From the NCBI GenBank assembly GCA_963695415.1, contig CAVOGL010000003.1, positions 1 through 64,000 on the forward strand: a stretch of 64,000 nucleotides of DNA, read 5' to 3'. A program made the position numbers and the translations under genes. Shown here in pieces: positions 27,423 to 37,018 of this stretch. How positions within the stretch are numbered: position 1 is the first letter of the stretch; the number at the start of each line of letters is the position of its first letter. The notes under the pieces were generated by a model that saw nothing but the letters and a program-made list of their open reading frames with translations, searched no databases and was not told the DNA's origin. Source of the DNA: CAVXWV01 sp963695415. Lineage in GTDB: Bacteria > Chloroflexota > Anaerolineae > Anaerolineales > UBA4823.

Positions 27423-27600
27423 ATGTAGCAACCAGGGTTGCCCTGGGGGAAGTCCATCCGATTACCGTTATGTGGCTGCGTTCGTGTTGGCTGAATCGCT
27501 GCTTTTAATCTCAATTCTTGGAGGCATGTTGATCATCGCGGTCGTCTGGTTGGTGCAGGCAAAGGGGAGAGCGGCGTTGGAGAGCTTCGAGAATGCCTGA
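27423..27600 (+). CDS. small single-pass membrane protein (probable indel near the start)
   Basis: A frame with PSDYRYVAAFVLAESLLLIS and then a hydrophobic helix through LIIAVVWLVQAKG ends ALESFENA at 27598-27600. Its likely ATG at 27423 is followed by TAG; removing one T would give ATG AGC AAC and join the frame. It would then be about 58 residues with one TM helix. It overlaps the next start by 8 nt, typical of a small operon. Confidence 0.4.
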
Positions 27601-27839
27601 AAATGCAGACGATAGACTTACCAGGGCGTGGCTGCTGGTGTCCAGGCTTGAACGGCTGTCTGCTGACTCGTTATGGGCGTCGCAGGGCGAGCGGCTGCCG
27701 GGGGGCGCTGCTTAAATTCCTGGAAACGGCGGGTGACGCGGCAGAATTGGGAGACCAGGACACTGCCCGGTTAAAATTACTGATGGATCATGGGTACAGC
27801 CTGCTCGAAAAGGCTGCCCGTGAGATTCCAGAATCCTGA
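27593..27839 (+). CDS. small hypothetical protein (one frame break)
   Basis: Starting at ATG 27593 the frame reads MPENADDRLTRAWLLVSRLERLSADSLWA. It continues in a second frame as RASGCRGALLKFLETAGDAAELGDQDTARLKLL to the stop at 27839, with the break near 27690. The combined product is ~80 residues, helical and highly charged. I have a loose memory of similar small proteins (a SADS-WA-RASG core) in Chloroflexi but cannot give a function. Confidence 0.45.
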
Positions 27840-27864
27840 TTGCGGGTAAGGTAGCAGCAGAGAG

Positions 27865-28425
27865 ATGAGCGAAGTAAGGATAAAGGTGCGAGAAGCCAGC
27901 CTCGAAGATCATGTGCTCCTGTCCGAGATGGGTGCGCGCACATTTAAGGACACATTTGGTCAGGACAATACCCCGGAGGACATGGCAGAATACCTGGCGA
28001 AATCCTTCAGCCCGGAAAAGCAGATGGAAGAGCTGGCACAGCCCGGATCAATATTCTTGATTGCTGAAGCCGAAGTGCCTGGAGGTGAGGAAGGTATAGC
28101 GGTTGGATATGCCAGGCTGCAATTGGGGGAACCGGAACTGGAGGTAGGTGGGTTAAAACCCATTGAGCTGGTGCGCATTTATTCCGAGAAGGAGTGGATT
28201 GGGCATGGCGTGGGCGCGGCTTTGATGCAGGAATGCCTGAGCACCGCCAGGGATTTGGGGTGTGACCTGGTCTGGTTGGGGGTGTGGCAGAAAAACGCCC
28301 GCGCGATCAGCTTTTACCAGAAATGGGGGTTTACGATCGCGGGCTCACAGGCTTTCCTGCTCGGGAGAGACTTGCAGCAAGATTATGTGATGGTACGGAC
28401 ACTGGCAGTGGATGAACCAGTTTGA
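27865..28425 (+). CDS. GNAT-family N-acetyltransferase
   Basis: The 186-residue protein has GNAT motif A, EKEWIGHGVGAALMQECLSTA (acetyl-CoA pyrophosphate loop Q/R-x2-G-x-G/A, here with a degenerate start), and motif B, NARAISFYQKWGF. The N-terminus IKVREASLEDHVLLSEMGARTF and the EYLAKSFSPEKQMEELA region fit the large GNAT group with undefined amine acceptor. The second GNAT follows 52 nt after the stop, suggesting an operon of two acetyltransferases. Confidence 0.82.
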   Translation: MSEVRIKVREASLEDHVLLSEMGARTFKDTFGQDNTPEDMAEYLAKSFSPEKQMEELAQPGSIFLIAEAEVPGGEEGIAVGYARLQLGEPELEVGGLKPIELVRIYSEKEWIGHGVGAALMQECLSTARDLGCDLVWLGVWQKNARAISFYQKWGFTIAGSQAFLLGRDLQQDYVMVRTLAVDEPV

Positions 28426-28477
28426 GCCTGGCAGGCAGCCTGTCAGGGAAGGTTTGGCTTTGGATGGGTGCTGGCAA

Positions 28478-28981
28478 ATGAATTACGCGGTTCGAAAGGT
28501 CATAGACGCAGACCTGCCCGTTCTCAACCGGATCAAGCTGGCAGAGGCAATCCACCGTGACCGTATCCGGGATATGAGCAAGGGCGGTTTGCATTATCTT
28601 GTGGTGGAGGACTCGGACGGTGTAGCCGGTTTTGGTGTGCTGGTTCTTCGATGGCCTTCGACCTGGCCCGATCTGCCTCACCGGGAGAAACTGCCTGTCA
28701 TGGTGGACCTGATGGTGCGTGAGGAGGCGCGTGGGAAAGGTGCGGGAACGGCGCTGATCCAGGCGATGGAAGGCATCGTGAGGGAAGAGGGGTTCTCGTG
28801 CCTGTATTTGTCCGTCAATCCCGTGGAGAACGCTGCAGCCATGCGTTTATATAAGCGCCTGGGATACACGGCGATCCAATCGGAAGCCTACAAGGATTAC
28901 TGGGAGTTTATCGATTCGGATGGGGTCACTCACCGAGGGGAAGAATGGGCAGTCGATATGGTGAAAATTTTCGAGGAATGA
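28478..28981 (+). CDS. GNAT-family N-acetyltransferase
   Basis: The 167-residue protein shows LMVREEARGKGAGTALIQAM, a clean R-G-K-G-A-G acetyl-CoA loop, and NPVENAAAMRLYKRLGY as motif B. I use ATG 28478 because MNYAVRKVIDADLPVLNRIK is a normal GNAT N-terminus, and the upstream in-frame codons overlap the previous gene. The acceptor substrate is unknown. Confidence 0.82.
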   Translation: MNYAVRKVIDADLPVLNRIKLAEAIHRDRIRDMSKGGLHYLVVEDSDGVAGFGVLVLRWPSTWPDLPHREKLPVMVDLMVREEARGKGAGTALIQAMEGIVREEGFSCLYLSVNPVENAAAMRLYKRLGYTAIQSEAYKDYWEFIDSDGVTHRGEEWAVDMVKIFEE

Positions 28982-29155
28982 TGCAGGACGGGTTGCCTGA
29001 TTCATCAGGGCATCGGTTTTAGAGGGTAAAGTGGGTTAAAGAAATTATCCTTTTGGGATACTTACAGGGAACTTCCTGGTGGATGTGGTTCAAGGTAATG
29101 TCTGTTACGGTCAAGGTGGTAGTTTTCCTCTTCAAGAGAAACACAGGAGAAATCG

Positions 29156-30317
29156 ATGACAGCGACTGTAACCGATGGTCGAAATCAGAAGTGCTCCCAG
29201 GCCGACGAGCAGGTTGTTTGCTCCGGATGCCCTGCGTGGGTTGATCATGCTGTTAATGGCGCTGGACCACGCCAACCTGTTTGTCGCTCAAAGCCATTCC
29301 TCCGGTGAATATTGGGGTGGCGCGTTTCCACACTATCCAGATAGCGCATCTTTCCTGGCACGCTTATTCACCCATCCTGCTGCGCCAGGATTCTCCTTCT
29401 TGTTGGGCGTTGGTATGGGGCTGTCTGCTAAGTCATTGCTTCAACGAGGTTGGACCAGGTGGCAGATCACTCGATCATTTTTGGTCCGCGGCTTGATCCT
29501 CATCATTCTGCAGTTCCTGGTTGTCAATCGAGCCTGGGAGGTTAACCCCACAGGCTGGGGAGTGCAGTTCTATTTTGGCGTGCTGGTCGCGTTGGGGGTT
29601 GGGATGATGATCGGAAGCGGGTTGGTGTGGTTGAAGACACAATACCTGCTTGTGCTTGCTTTTGTGTTGTTGATGGGGATGGAGCTGGTCAGCCCTGGAC
29701 CGGAAAAATGGGGAGTCGTTTTCTCCTTCCCGAAGAATGTGCTCCTGGTTCCGGGTGGGGTAGCACCTTACTGGGTCAATTATCCCGTTCTGCAGTGGCT
29801 GGAACTGGTAGTCCTTGGACTGGTTTTTGGAAGCTGGTTTGCCGATGATCCACGCCGTGCGATGCGCAGGTCGCTTATCTTCGGGTCAGTATTCCTTGTT
29901 GTTTTTGTGGTTATCCGCTATTTCGATGGCTTTGGCAACATCCGTCCCCGGGAAGGCAACACCTGGATTGATTTCCTCAACCCGGTGAAATATCCTCCCA
30001 GCCTGGCGTTCACCAGCCTGACGATGGGATTCAACCTGCTTATGCTTGGTTTGTTTGGCTGGCTGGCAGAGCGATTCAAATGGGTACAAAAATTGCTGCA
30101 ACCTTTGGTGATTTTTGGTCAGGCACCTTTGTTCTTCTACGTGCTCCACCTGTTCCTGTATGCGGCTTTGGGATACTTGCTCGTACCATCCGGAACGAGT
30201 ATCGCTATGATGCTGATTTTCTGGCTTTTAGGGTTGTTGCTGCTGTATCCTTTCTGTAAGTGGTATGGGGAATTTCGCCGCAGCCGTCCGTTGAATTCTG
30301 CCTGGAGGTATTTCTAG
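29156..30317 (+). CDS. HGSNAT/DUF1624-type membrane acyltransferase-like protein (one frame break near the start)
   Basis: A polytopic membrane protein of about 385 residues resembling the heparan-alpha-glucosaminide acetyltransferase catalytic domain: FAPDALRGLIMLLMALDHANLFV is the defining N-terminal helix with Asp/Arg and the Asp-His pair. Some nine further hydrophobic helices follow. The best start is ATG 29156 (MTATVTDGRNQ), with GGAG 8-10 nt upstream; a one-base shift near 29190 links it to APRPTSRLFAPD. The alternative is ATG 29175 without a break but without a ribosome site. It probably transfers acyl groups onto an extracytoplasmic sugar or polymer (inference). Confidence 0.75.
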
Positions 30318-30324
30318 ATCACCA

Positions 30325-31139
30325 ATGGATACCATTAATTCTGTTGACCCGTATCGAGATTTTTTACACGATCTGGCTGTTCGCCACGGCTGCCAGCCTG
30401 ATCTACCTTGCCTGGGATGCGCGCGGCCGGCTCCATCTTGGATTGGGTGCCTGGTTTGTCTGGTCTTTGTTCCTGCTGGGTACAGGTCCAGTTGGGCTGG
30501 TTTTCTACTGGATCGCTTTCAAGGATATTCGCAGGATGCCTGAGGGCACACATGGTGAAATGTCTTTAACCACCTGGCGGGCTGCGCTGGCGGCATCCGC
30601 AGCCCGGGCGTCTGTTTATATGCTCTGGTTTTTCTATTCCTTGCTTTTTATCATTTTTGTGATATCGCAGACTGGCTCCCCTTTGGTCACGCTGGTGATG
30701 CTGTATTTTCTGGCTTTCCTGATTTTCTGGTTGATTTCATCGATCACTTTTAAGTCAAGAACAGGTACGAGTTTCTGGATAAGCATGCGGTCATCCTTCG
30801 TAACGGAGTACACTGCTTTGAACCTGGTGTTTGTGGGGACACTTCTTACCAACCTCGTTCTGGAAAGAGTTTTACCTGTTCTTTATGCTGATGCGACACA
30901 TCCTGTTTTCTGGATGCGTGCTTCAATTTCAGGATTTATGGGGTTGTTGCTTTACTATCCATATGCATTCTGGTTGCGATCTCGGAAATTTTTACGATTG
31001 GTCAGCACTGGCTGCGGTGGAACCACATACGATGGATACCAGCACAGGGTTTCCCGGTATCCGCGAAAGCTGGGCAGCTCTAATGATCAGCATAGTTCTT
31101 TTAGCGGCATCCCTAATGGTGATTGTGTTCGTTTTATAG
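30325..31139 (+). CDS. multi-pass membrane protein (two frame breaks)
   Basis: The frame starts MDTINSVDPYRE just after the previous stop. A one-base indel in a six-T run at about 30359 leads to IFYTIWLFATAASLIYLAWDA. Hydrophobic helices follow to about 30990, then a second break near 31005 leads to TGFPGIRESWAALMISIVLLAASLMVIV with a stop at 31139. About six TM helices are visible, with a basic cytoplasmic loop (FKDIRRMPEG). I recognise no family. Close spacing to the acyltransferase-like gene suggests a shared transcript. Confidence 0.55.
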
Positions 31140-31159
31140 GAGGATTTGATATTGAAATT

Positions 31160-31358
31160 ATGAAAAGGGTTACGGTCTGCGGTCAAAGGATCGGGTAACC
31201 TGATCCCGGAGGCACGATTGGTTGAGCTTATGACATTAGTGAATGTGACAAACCAGGTCGAGTTGTATCTTCGGGGCAGCACTTCGGATTTTATGTTACG
31301 TGTGAAATCAATCGGTGATGCAATCGAGCTGAAAAAACGATATTCTTTCATGAACTGA
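31160..31358 (+). CDS. small hypothetical protein (probable indel at codon 3)
   Basis: An open frame, LRSAVKGSGNLIPEARLVEL through VNVTNQVELYL to VKSIGDAIELKKRYSFMN, ends at 31356-31358. ATG 31160 followed by AAAA is one base out of frame; a three-A run would give MKGLRSAV. AGGAGG at 31139-31144 lies upstream. Composition is protein-like, with an amphipathic C-terminal helix. Function unknown. Confidence 0.35.
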
Positions 31359-31391
31359 TCGAGTTTCAGCAACCTGCAGCATGTTCGAAAG

Positions 31392-31428
31392 TATAATTAA
31401 TCCTGCACGGAGATTTCTGTGCAGGATT
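31392..31428 (+). promoter_or_regulatory. promoter -10 with overlapping operator-like inverted repeat
   Basis: TATAAT at 31392-31397 is followed at once by a perfect 10-bp inverted repeat, AATCCTGCAC (31399-31408) and GTGCAGGATT (31419-31428). The dyad would cover the transcription start and early 5' leader of the URO-D-like gene. It could be a repressor site or a 5' hairpin. Confidence 0.5.
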
Positions 31429-31472
31429 GTTCTTTACCGGTCCCATTAATATCATATTTCCTGGAGATCAGC

Positions 31473-32522
31473 ATGAATGCGAGAGAAAACTGGCTGCGTG
31501 CAGTTGAGTTCCGTCATCCTGAGTGGATCCCTTGCCGGGTGGTCTTCTCTCCACTGACCTGGAAAGTGCTGAGAGAGAACCTCGAAGACCTGCTCCTCGA
31601 TCATCCCAGACTTTTCCCGGATTTCGAACGCGGCAGAATTGAGTTCGACAGGATGCCTGTCGTTTATCGGCAGGGCGAGTATTACACGGATAACTGGGGA
31701 TGCACCTGGTACAACATCCAGGAAGGATTTGAAGGTCAGGTGGTCGGGCATCCCCTGGAGAATTGGGATGCATTAGAAACGTACCAGACGCCAGATCCCT
31801 ATACCCACGACGAAAGAGGGGACAGGGATTGGGAAAAGATCGAGAAAGATATCCAGGTTCAAAAGTATCGAGGTGATTTGACCTGGGGAAATGCCGAGCG
31901 GCTGTTTGACCGTCTCTATTTCCTGCGCGGCTATACGAACCTGATGATGGACTTTGCTGAAGAACCGCCTCAGTTGTCGCGGTTAATCGATATGCTGGAA
32001 GTTTACGAGTTCAAAGTGGTTAACCGCTGGTTGGAGATCGGCGTGGATGTGATCAGCTTCCACACCGATTTTGCTACCCAGATGGGCACGATGATCAGCC
32101 CGGCGAAATTCCGGAAGTACATCAAGCCGATGTTCATGCGCCTGTTCCAGCATATCCGTGCTGCAGGGGTGCATGTGATGCTGTCCTCGGATGGGCGGGT
32201 GCTGGAGGTGGTGGATGACCTGATCGAGTGCGGTGTTTCGGTGCACGATCCCCAGCTCAGGGCGAATACTCTCGAAGGGATTATGCGCGAGTATAAAGGA
32301 CGGTTGTGTGCGGATGTTGACCTGGACCGGCAGGGTTTCCCTTTTATGACGCCTGGTCAAATCCGTGATCAGATCCGCCAGGTGGTGGAGGTAATGGGCG
32401 CGCCGGAAGGGGGATTGATGCTGCTGGCAGCTATTTACGACAACGATGTCCCTCTTGCGAACATCGCTGCAATCTGTGATGGGATGGAAGATTACTGCCT
32501 GGACTGGAAGGGGGGTGATTAA
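31473..32522 (+). CDS. uroporphyrinogen decarboxylase (URO-D) superfamily protein
   Basis: The 349-residue protein has the URO-D/MtaA TIM-barrel plan. The N-terminus is MNARENWLRAVEFRHPEWIPCRV, the typical opening in catabolic URO-D-like proteins. Later motifs are LRGYTNLMMDFAEEPPQLSRLID, DVISFHTDFATQMGTMISPAKFRKYI and a histidine-containing GVHVMLSSDGRV. It lacks the features of true HemE and sits with sugar genes, so it is more likely a methyl-transfer or catabolic enzyme. ATG 31473 has GGAGATC upstream. Confidence 0.75.
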   Translation: MNARENWLRAVEFRHPEWIPCRVVFSPLTWKVLRENLEDLLLDHPRLFPDFERGRIEFDRMPVVYRQGEYYTDNWGCTWYNIQEGFEGQVVGHPLENWDALETYQTPDPYTHDERGDRDWEKIEKDIQVQKYRGDLTWGNAERLFDRLYFLRGYTNLMMDFAEEPPQLSRLIDMLEVYEFKVVNRWLEIGVDVISFHTDFATQMGTMISPAKFRKYIKPMFMRLFQHIRAAGVHVMLSSDGRVLEVVDDLIECGVSVHDPQLRANTLEGIMREYKGRLCADVDLDRQGFPFMTPGQIRDQIRQVVEVMGAPEGGLMLLAAIYDNDVPLANIAAICDGMEDYCLDWKGGD

Positions 32523-32619
32523 CCGTATGGTTATCGGAACAGGATTGGCGTGGACTCTCATCGATAAAGATATCTTTCCCGCCAATTTTTAATCAGCAAA
32601 AACCTTAAAGGAGATAAAG

Positions 32620-32973
32620 ATGCCAGTATTTAAACAACCTAAACCAATCAGCTTCAGCCCCGAGAATCCGGTTGAAATGCACTTCCATGACAGTGATGAG
32701 ACCTGGATCATGATGGGAGGCAAAGCGATCGCCCACATGGTCGACCGCAAGGGTATCCACCATGACTTCGAGCTGGAAGAAGGGGATATCTGGATGGTTG
32801 AAGCCGGGATCGAGCATGGCTGCGACCCGATCACGGATGAGGTGTTGATATTCCCATTCATGGGAACCCTGCCTGAAGGCTCTCATGCACCGGGGCATTA
32901 CTACTTTGAGAAAGAAGATTACCTGCCGACACTTGTATTGAGGAAAGACCCGCTCCCCTCGAGGGAGAAATAA
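32620..32973 (+). CDS. cupin-domain protein
   Basis: A 117-residue single cupin. Motif 1 is MHFHDSDETWIMMGGKAIAHMV and motif 2 is DIWMVEAGIEHGCDPI; the His/Glu residues could bind a metal. AAAGGAGA precedes the ATG. It is followed one nucleotide later by the MDR dehydrogenase ATG, so they are coupled. Sugar isomerase or sensor roles are both possible. Confidence 0.8.
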   Translation: MPVFKQPKPISFSPENPVEMHFHDSDETWIMMGGKAIAHMVDRKGIHHDFELEEGDIWMVEAGIEHGCDPITDEVLIFPFMGTLPEGSHAPGHYYFEKEDYLPTLVLRKDPLPSREK

Positions 32974-32974
32974 C

Positions 32975-33979
32975 ATGAGTGCTGGAAGAATACTCCCGCG
33001 CACGGATGCCCTGGAATTTGTCGATCGTGGGAAACTCGGGTTAGTTGACCTTGGTAATCCACCTGAACCCGGAACGAATGAGCTTCTGTTGGAAACCCTG
33101 TTCACTGGCATCACAAATGGCACAGAAAGGCATGCATTTCTTCACGAACATGGTTACGGGGGTGGACAATATCCCTCCCGGCATGGGTACCAGCACGTCG
33201 CCAGGGTGGTTTCCATCGGAAAGGAAGTCAGCCAGTTCTCACATGGGGACCTGGTATTTTATGGCGGCTATGTTGGGCACCGCGGCTGGAACCTGGTAAG
33301 GGAGGATGATTTACTGGTCAGGCTGCCGTTGACGGATGGTCTGGCTTATTATGGACTATGCGGTGTTGCCGGGGTTGCGCTGCGCAGCGTACGGCGCATG
33401 GGAGTTCGCCCTGGGGATAAGGTTTGGGTGGCGGGACAGGGTCCGATCGGGCACTTCACCGCCCAGGCTGCCCGGTCGGCGGGGGCACAGGTGACTGTGA
33501 CAGATTTGCTGGAGATGCGCCTGTCAGCAGCCAGAAAAGCAGGCGCACATCAGGTGCTGGATGCCGGCGTTCCGGATCTCTATCAGAGCTTGAAAGAAAT
33601 CGGACCGTTCGATTTTATTTATGATTGCTGCAGTGCCAGGAATCTGCTGTTCGACATCCATGCCAACCGATTGCTGGCTCATGGCGGCACTGTCGGCATG
33701 ATGGCAGTCCGCGACCGGGTGGAATATCCCTGGAGCCTGCTGCACATCACTGAAGCGCGTTTGGAAACCTCCTGCCACTTTGACAGGGACGATCTCAGGG
33801 TCCTTCTATTCCTGGTTGAACAGGGCTTGATAAACATGGAACCTGTGGTTTCTCACAAGGTTCCAATCGAAAACGCACCAGAGATCTATGATACCCTGGC
33901 AACCAACAGCGATCAGTCTGCTGGGCGTTATCTTCGATTGGCAGTAAAGGATTCGGTTTTCGGAGTCGTCAACCTGTAA
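32975..33979 (+). CDS. medium-chain (MDR) alcohol/polyol dehydrogenase-like protein
   Basis: A 334-residue MDR protein. The GroES-like N-domain has TGITNGTERHAF and RHGYQHVARVVSIG. This is the ISxGTE subgroup, and the catalytic zinc ligands of classical alcohol dehydrogenases are not evident. The Rossmann domain has VWVAGQGPIGHFTAQAARSAG. It likely oxidises a sugar or cyclitol with NAD(P) (inference from neighbours). It follows the cupin directly. Confidence 0.8.
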   Translation: MSAGRILPRTDALEFVDRGKLGLVDLGNPPEPGTNELLLETLFTGITNGTERHAFLHEHGYGGGQYPSRHGYQHVARVVSIGKEVSQFSHGDLVFYGGYVGHRGWNLVREDDLLVRLPLTDGLAYYGLCGVAGVALRSVRRMGVRPGDKVWVAGQGPIGHFTAQAARSAGAQVTVTDLLEMRLSAARKAGAHQVLDAGVPDLYQSLKEIGPFDFIYDCCSARNLLFDIHANRLLAHGGTVGMMAVRDRVEYPWSLLHITEARLETSCHFDRDDLRVLLFLVEQGLINMEPVVSHKVPIENAPEIYDTLATNSDQSAGRYLRLAVKDSVFGVVNL

Positions 33980-33993
33980 CAAGAAGCGAATTT

Positions 33994-34524
33994 CTATTCG
34001 CTTTCCTGCAGTCGCTCGACGATACTCTCATCGAGTCCTTCGGTGGTGACTACCGCTCCCAGGTCCTTGAATATGTCGGTCATGCGTTCGCCATACCGCT
34101 CATCCACTACGGCTACAACCGCAGCCTGACCCTTTTCCAGCCCATCCCCCAATTTCTGTAAGCTTGGGTTGGGGATGCCCGGGTCAGATTTCTTGGCAAG
34201 CAGTCCACCGATCAAGGCGCCACCAACAGCTACCCAACCAACGGGTCCGGTCATCAATCCAAAGATGCCTCCCAGTACGCCGCCGATCAGCGCTCCTTTG
34301 CCGCCGCCCATATCGTCAGATTCTTTTACCTTCAACCTGCCGCGACTGGTGCGGCTGACGACTGCTACATTCTGAAGCAGCATATCTGGTTCGTAAGATA
34401 AACTACCAGAGAATGTTTGCTTTTCTTTTTCATCGAGCAGACGCTTGCGTAATTTCTGGTAAGCGCTTTTGGCGGTTTTTTCATCCTCAAAAGACGCCAC
34501 AATCACATTTACACCATATCCCAT
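33994..34524 (-). CDS. DUF1269-type glycine-zipper membrane protein
   Basis: The 176-residue protein starts MGYGVNVIVASFEDEKTAKSAYQKLRK. In the middle it carries a glycine-rich helix pair, GALIGGVLGGIFGLMTGPVGW and ALIGGLLAKK, as in DUF1269 proteins. The C-terminus (ERMTDIFKDLGAVVTTEGLDESI) is soluble. It probably associates with the membrane, possibly in stress responses; the function is not established. GGAGGA precedes the ATG. It is transcribed against the sugar cluster and divides it into two parts. Confidence 0.7.
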   Translation of the reverse strand: MGYGVNVIVASFEDEKTAKSAYQKLRKRLLDEKEKQTFSGSLSYEPDMLLQNVAVVSRTSRGRLKVKESDDMGGGKGALIGGVLGGIFGLMTGPVGWVAVGGALIGGLLAKKSDPGIPNPSLQKLGDGLEKGQAAVVAVVDERYGERMTDIFKDLGAVVTTEGLDESIVERLQESE

Positions 34525-34609
34525 GAGTCAATCCTCCTGAATACATAAATTTCGGTTTCATCACTATTATAACCGCACGTTTTTCTGCCCATATATGATT
34601 TTAATCATC

Positions 34610-34638
34610 TTGAGATTTATCTCTATATTAGGTAAGAT
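34610..34638 (+). promoter_or_regulatory. sigma-70-type promoter of the second sugar operon
   Basis: TTGAGA (34610-34615) and TAAGAT (34633-34638) are separated by exactly 17 bp, in the only AT-rich stretch of the divergent intergenic region, about 85 bp before the Gfo/Idh/MocA gene. Confidence 0.55.
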
Positions 34639-34724
34639 TAACGTGTGTAAGGGGGATATGAGTCTCAATATTCAGCTTCATATTTTTAGATCTGGATGTG
34701 ACCGCATCCAAATTATGGAGAAAA

Positions 34725-35780
34725 ATGTCAGAAAAGAAAATTAAATTAGGTTTTGTAGGAGTTGGCGGGATGGGACAGTGCGCTCATCTGAGGAATTATG
34801 CCATTCTTCCGGATTGCGAGGTCGTGGCAATCGCTGAAATCCGCCAGTCGCTTGGGGAAAAAGTTGCTTCTCATTACAATGTTCCCAATGTTTACCGTTC
34901 TCACGTTGAGATGCTGGAAAATGAAGAACTGGACGCCATTATCGCTTCGCAACCTTTCGACCGGCATGGTGTGCTTGTTCCGGAATTAATCAATTCGGGG
35001 GTACCCGTGTTCACTGAGAAACCGCTGGCTGCTTCGGTGCAGGTGGGAGAATCGATCGCGGCTGCGGTTGAGCAGAGCGGTACCTGGCAGATGTTGGGTT
35101 ATCACAAACGCAGCGACCCGGCAACCATGCAGGCTAAGCGAACCATCGAGCAATGGAAGCAATCAGGGGATATGGGCAGAATGACCTATGTGCGCATCCT
35201 GATGCCGGCTGGAGATTGGGTTGCCAATGGATTCAGCGATCTGATCACAACGGCTGATCCTTATCCTCAACTCGATCGCGATCCACCTGCAGATGACATG
35301 GATGATGAAACCTATCAAAAATATGTCACCTTTGTCAATTATTACATTCACCAGGTGAACTTGATGCGCCACCTGCTGGGTGAACCTTATCAAGTTACCT
35401 ATGCAGATCCTTCAGGGGTTCTCCTGGCAGGATTGAGCGCCAGCGGGATTGCCTGTACGATCGAGATGTCACCTTACACTACCAGCATCGATTGGCAGGA
35501 GTCGGCTTTGATCTGTTTCGAACACGGTACCCTCCAGCTGGACCTGCCCGCTCCCATGGCAGTGAACCGACCAGGACAGCTGACCATTTTCCGCGATCGT
35601 GGGCATGGACAAACGCCGGAACGAGTGCAGCCTCAGCTTCCCTGGGTGCATGCGATGCGCCAGCAGGCGATGAATTTCTGCGCAGCAGTAAGCGGCGACA
35701 TCCAGCCGTTGTGTGAGACAGCTGAGGCTCTGGAAGATTTGAAGAGTTGCCAGGGAATACATCCGTTTATGGTTGGGTAA
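34725..35780 (+). CDS. Gfo/Idh/MocA-family oxidoreductase
   Basis: A 351-residue NAD(P)-dependent sugar or cyclitol oxidoreductase. The nucleotide fold is KLGFVGVGGMGQCAHLRNYAIL. The EKP motif appears as PVFTEKPLAASVQVGE, and an H-rich segment, YYIHQVNLMRHLLGEPY, lies in the catalytic C-domain. ATG 34725 follows GGAGAAAA. It heads a run of same-strand genes with a propeller protein, GH4 and a GH99-like protein, suggesting glycoside or uronate catabolism. Confidence 0.85.
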   Translation: MSEKKIKLGFVGVGGMGQCAHLRNYAILPDCEVVAIAEIRQSLGEKVASHYNVPNVYRSHVEMLENEELDAIIASQPFDRHGVLVPELINSGVPVFTEKPLAASVQVGESIAAAVEQSGTWQMLGYHKRSDPATMQAKRTIEQWKQSGDMGRMTYVRILMPAGDWVANGFSDLITTADPYPQLDRDPPADDMDDETYQKYVTFVNYYIHQVNLMRHLLGEPYQVTYADPSGVLLAGLSASGIACTIEMSPYTTSIDWQESALICFEHGTLQLDLPAPMAVNRPGQLTIFRDRGHGQTPERVQPQLPWVHAMRQQAMNFCAAVSGDIQPLCETAEALEDLKSCQGIHPFMVG

Positions 35781-35876
35781 GTGAGCATGGAAGCTGAGCT
35801 TGAAGCTGAATTTCCAGCTATATTACTCTCAACCAGGATTTTAAGAATTCAAAAACCGAAATTCAGGAGGATTTTC

Positions 35877-36956
35877 ATGCCCATAAAATGGAGAAAGAAA
35901 CTGATCACATTGGACCGTTTTGAGTCCGCTGGTGTTTTTGATGTGAATGGCGATGGAAAGCCAAACATCGTTTCTGGTGCATACTGGTATGAAACTGCTG
36001 ACATCAGTACACAGCATCCGGTTGGTGAGGTGAAAGCCTTCGGCGAGTATTATGATGACTTTTCAACGATTCCCATGGATGTGGACGGGGATGGGCGATT
36101 GGATTTCATCACCGGTGGATGGTGGGGAGACACGCTGCGCTGGAGGCAGAATCCGGGCGATCCGGAAAAAGAGTGGACAGAGCACATCATTGCCCAAACT
36201 GGCAATATCGAGACAACACGAGCATGGGATGTGGACGGGGATGGACAGCTGGAGATTGTACCCAACACCCCTGGCGGACCGCTGGTGGTGTATAAATTAC
36301 GAATGCAGGATGGGCACGGGACCGCTGAATTTGATACGCATATGATATACACATCTAACCAGGGACATGGACTTGGTTTTGGTGATGTAAATGGAAACGG
36401 CAGAGGAGATTTTATCCTTGTGAACGGGTGGCTCGAGGCTCCCAGGGATCCGTATCATGAAGAATGGGTTCTGCACCAGGAATTCGATCTGGGAACTGGC
36501 AGTATTCCAATTCTGGTTGTGGATGTGAATGGGGATGGGCTGAATGACTTGATTGTTGGGCAGGCACACCCATATGGGCTGGATTGGTGGGAACAGAAAG
36601 TGAGCCCCGCAGGTAAACGGACCTGGATCAAACACCCGATCGACCCGTTCAATTCGCAGTACCATGATCTGCACTGGGTGGACCTGGATGGGGATGGTCA
36701 GCCCGAACTGGTGACCGGGAAGCGTTACCGGGCTCACTGCGGTCATGATCCAGGGGGACATGATGATGTCGGTATCTATTATTTCAAATGGAATGGAGAA
36801 TCGTTCAGTAAACAGGTGATCGATTATGGTCCTCCAGGCGTTGGAAAAGGCTGCGGGATCCATTTTGCCATCGCTGACTTGAACGGGAATGGTCGCCTGG
36901 ACATCGTCGCTCCAGGTAAAGACGGTTTGTATTTATATGAAAACCTCGGTTCATAG
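35877..36956 (+). CDS. FG-GAP/VCBS-repeat seven-bladed propeller protein
   Basis: The 359-residue protein holds seven calcium-binding-like loops: DVNGDGKPNI, DVDGDGRLDF, DVDGDGQLEI, DVNGNGRGDF, DVNGDGLNDL, DLDGDGQPEL and DLNGNGRLDI. That number fits one complete beta-propeller. There is no signal peptide: MPIKWRKKLITLDRF leads straight into blade 1, so it is cytoplasmic or exported another way. AGGAGG lies upstream of ATG 35877. It may bind a sugar or polysaccharide product of the neighbouring hydrolases. Confidence 0.8.
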   Translation: MPIKWRKKLITLDRFESAGVFDVNGDGKPNIVSGAYWYETADISTQHPVGEVKAFGEYYDDFSTIPMDVDGDGRLDFITGGWWGDTLRWRQNPGDPEKEWTEHIIAQTGNIETTRAWDVDGDGQLEIVPNTPGGPLVVYKLRMQDGHGTAEFDTHMIYTSNQGHGLGFGDVNGNGRGDFILVNGWLEAPRDPYHEEWVLHQEFDLGTGSIPILVVDVNGDGLNDLIVGQAHPYGLDWWEQKVSPAGKRTWIKHPIDPFNSQYHDLHWVDLDGDGQPELVTGKRYRAHCGHDPGGHDDVGIYYFKWNGESFSKQVIDYGPPGVGKGCGIHFAIADLNGNGRLDIVAPGKDGLYLYENLGS

Positions 36957-37018
36957 GCACTTGGAGCGGAGCTTGCAGTAGCATTGCAAGCTCCTCTGTA
37001 AACAAAAGGAGAATAAAA

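Noticed and set aside
31473..32522. True uroporphyrinogen decarboxylase HemE
   Set aside because: There are no heme genes nearby and the N-terminal and mid motifs fit the catabolic URO-D/MtaA-like branch instead.
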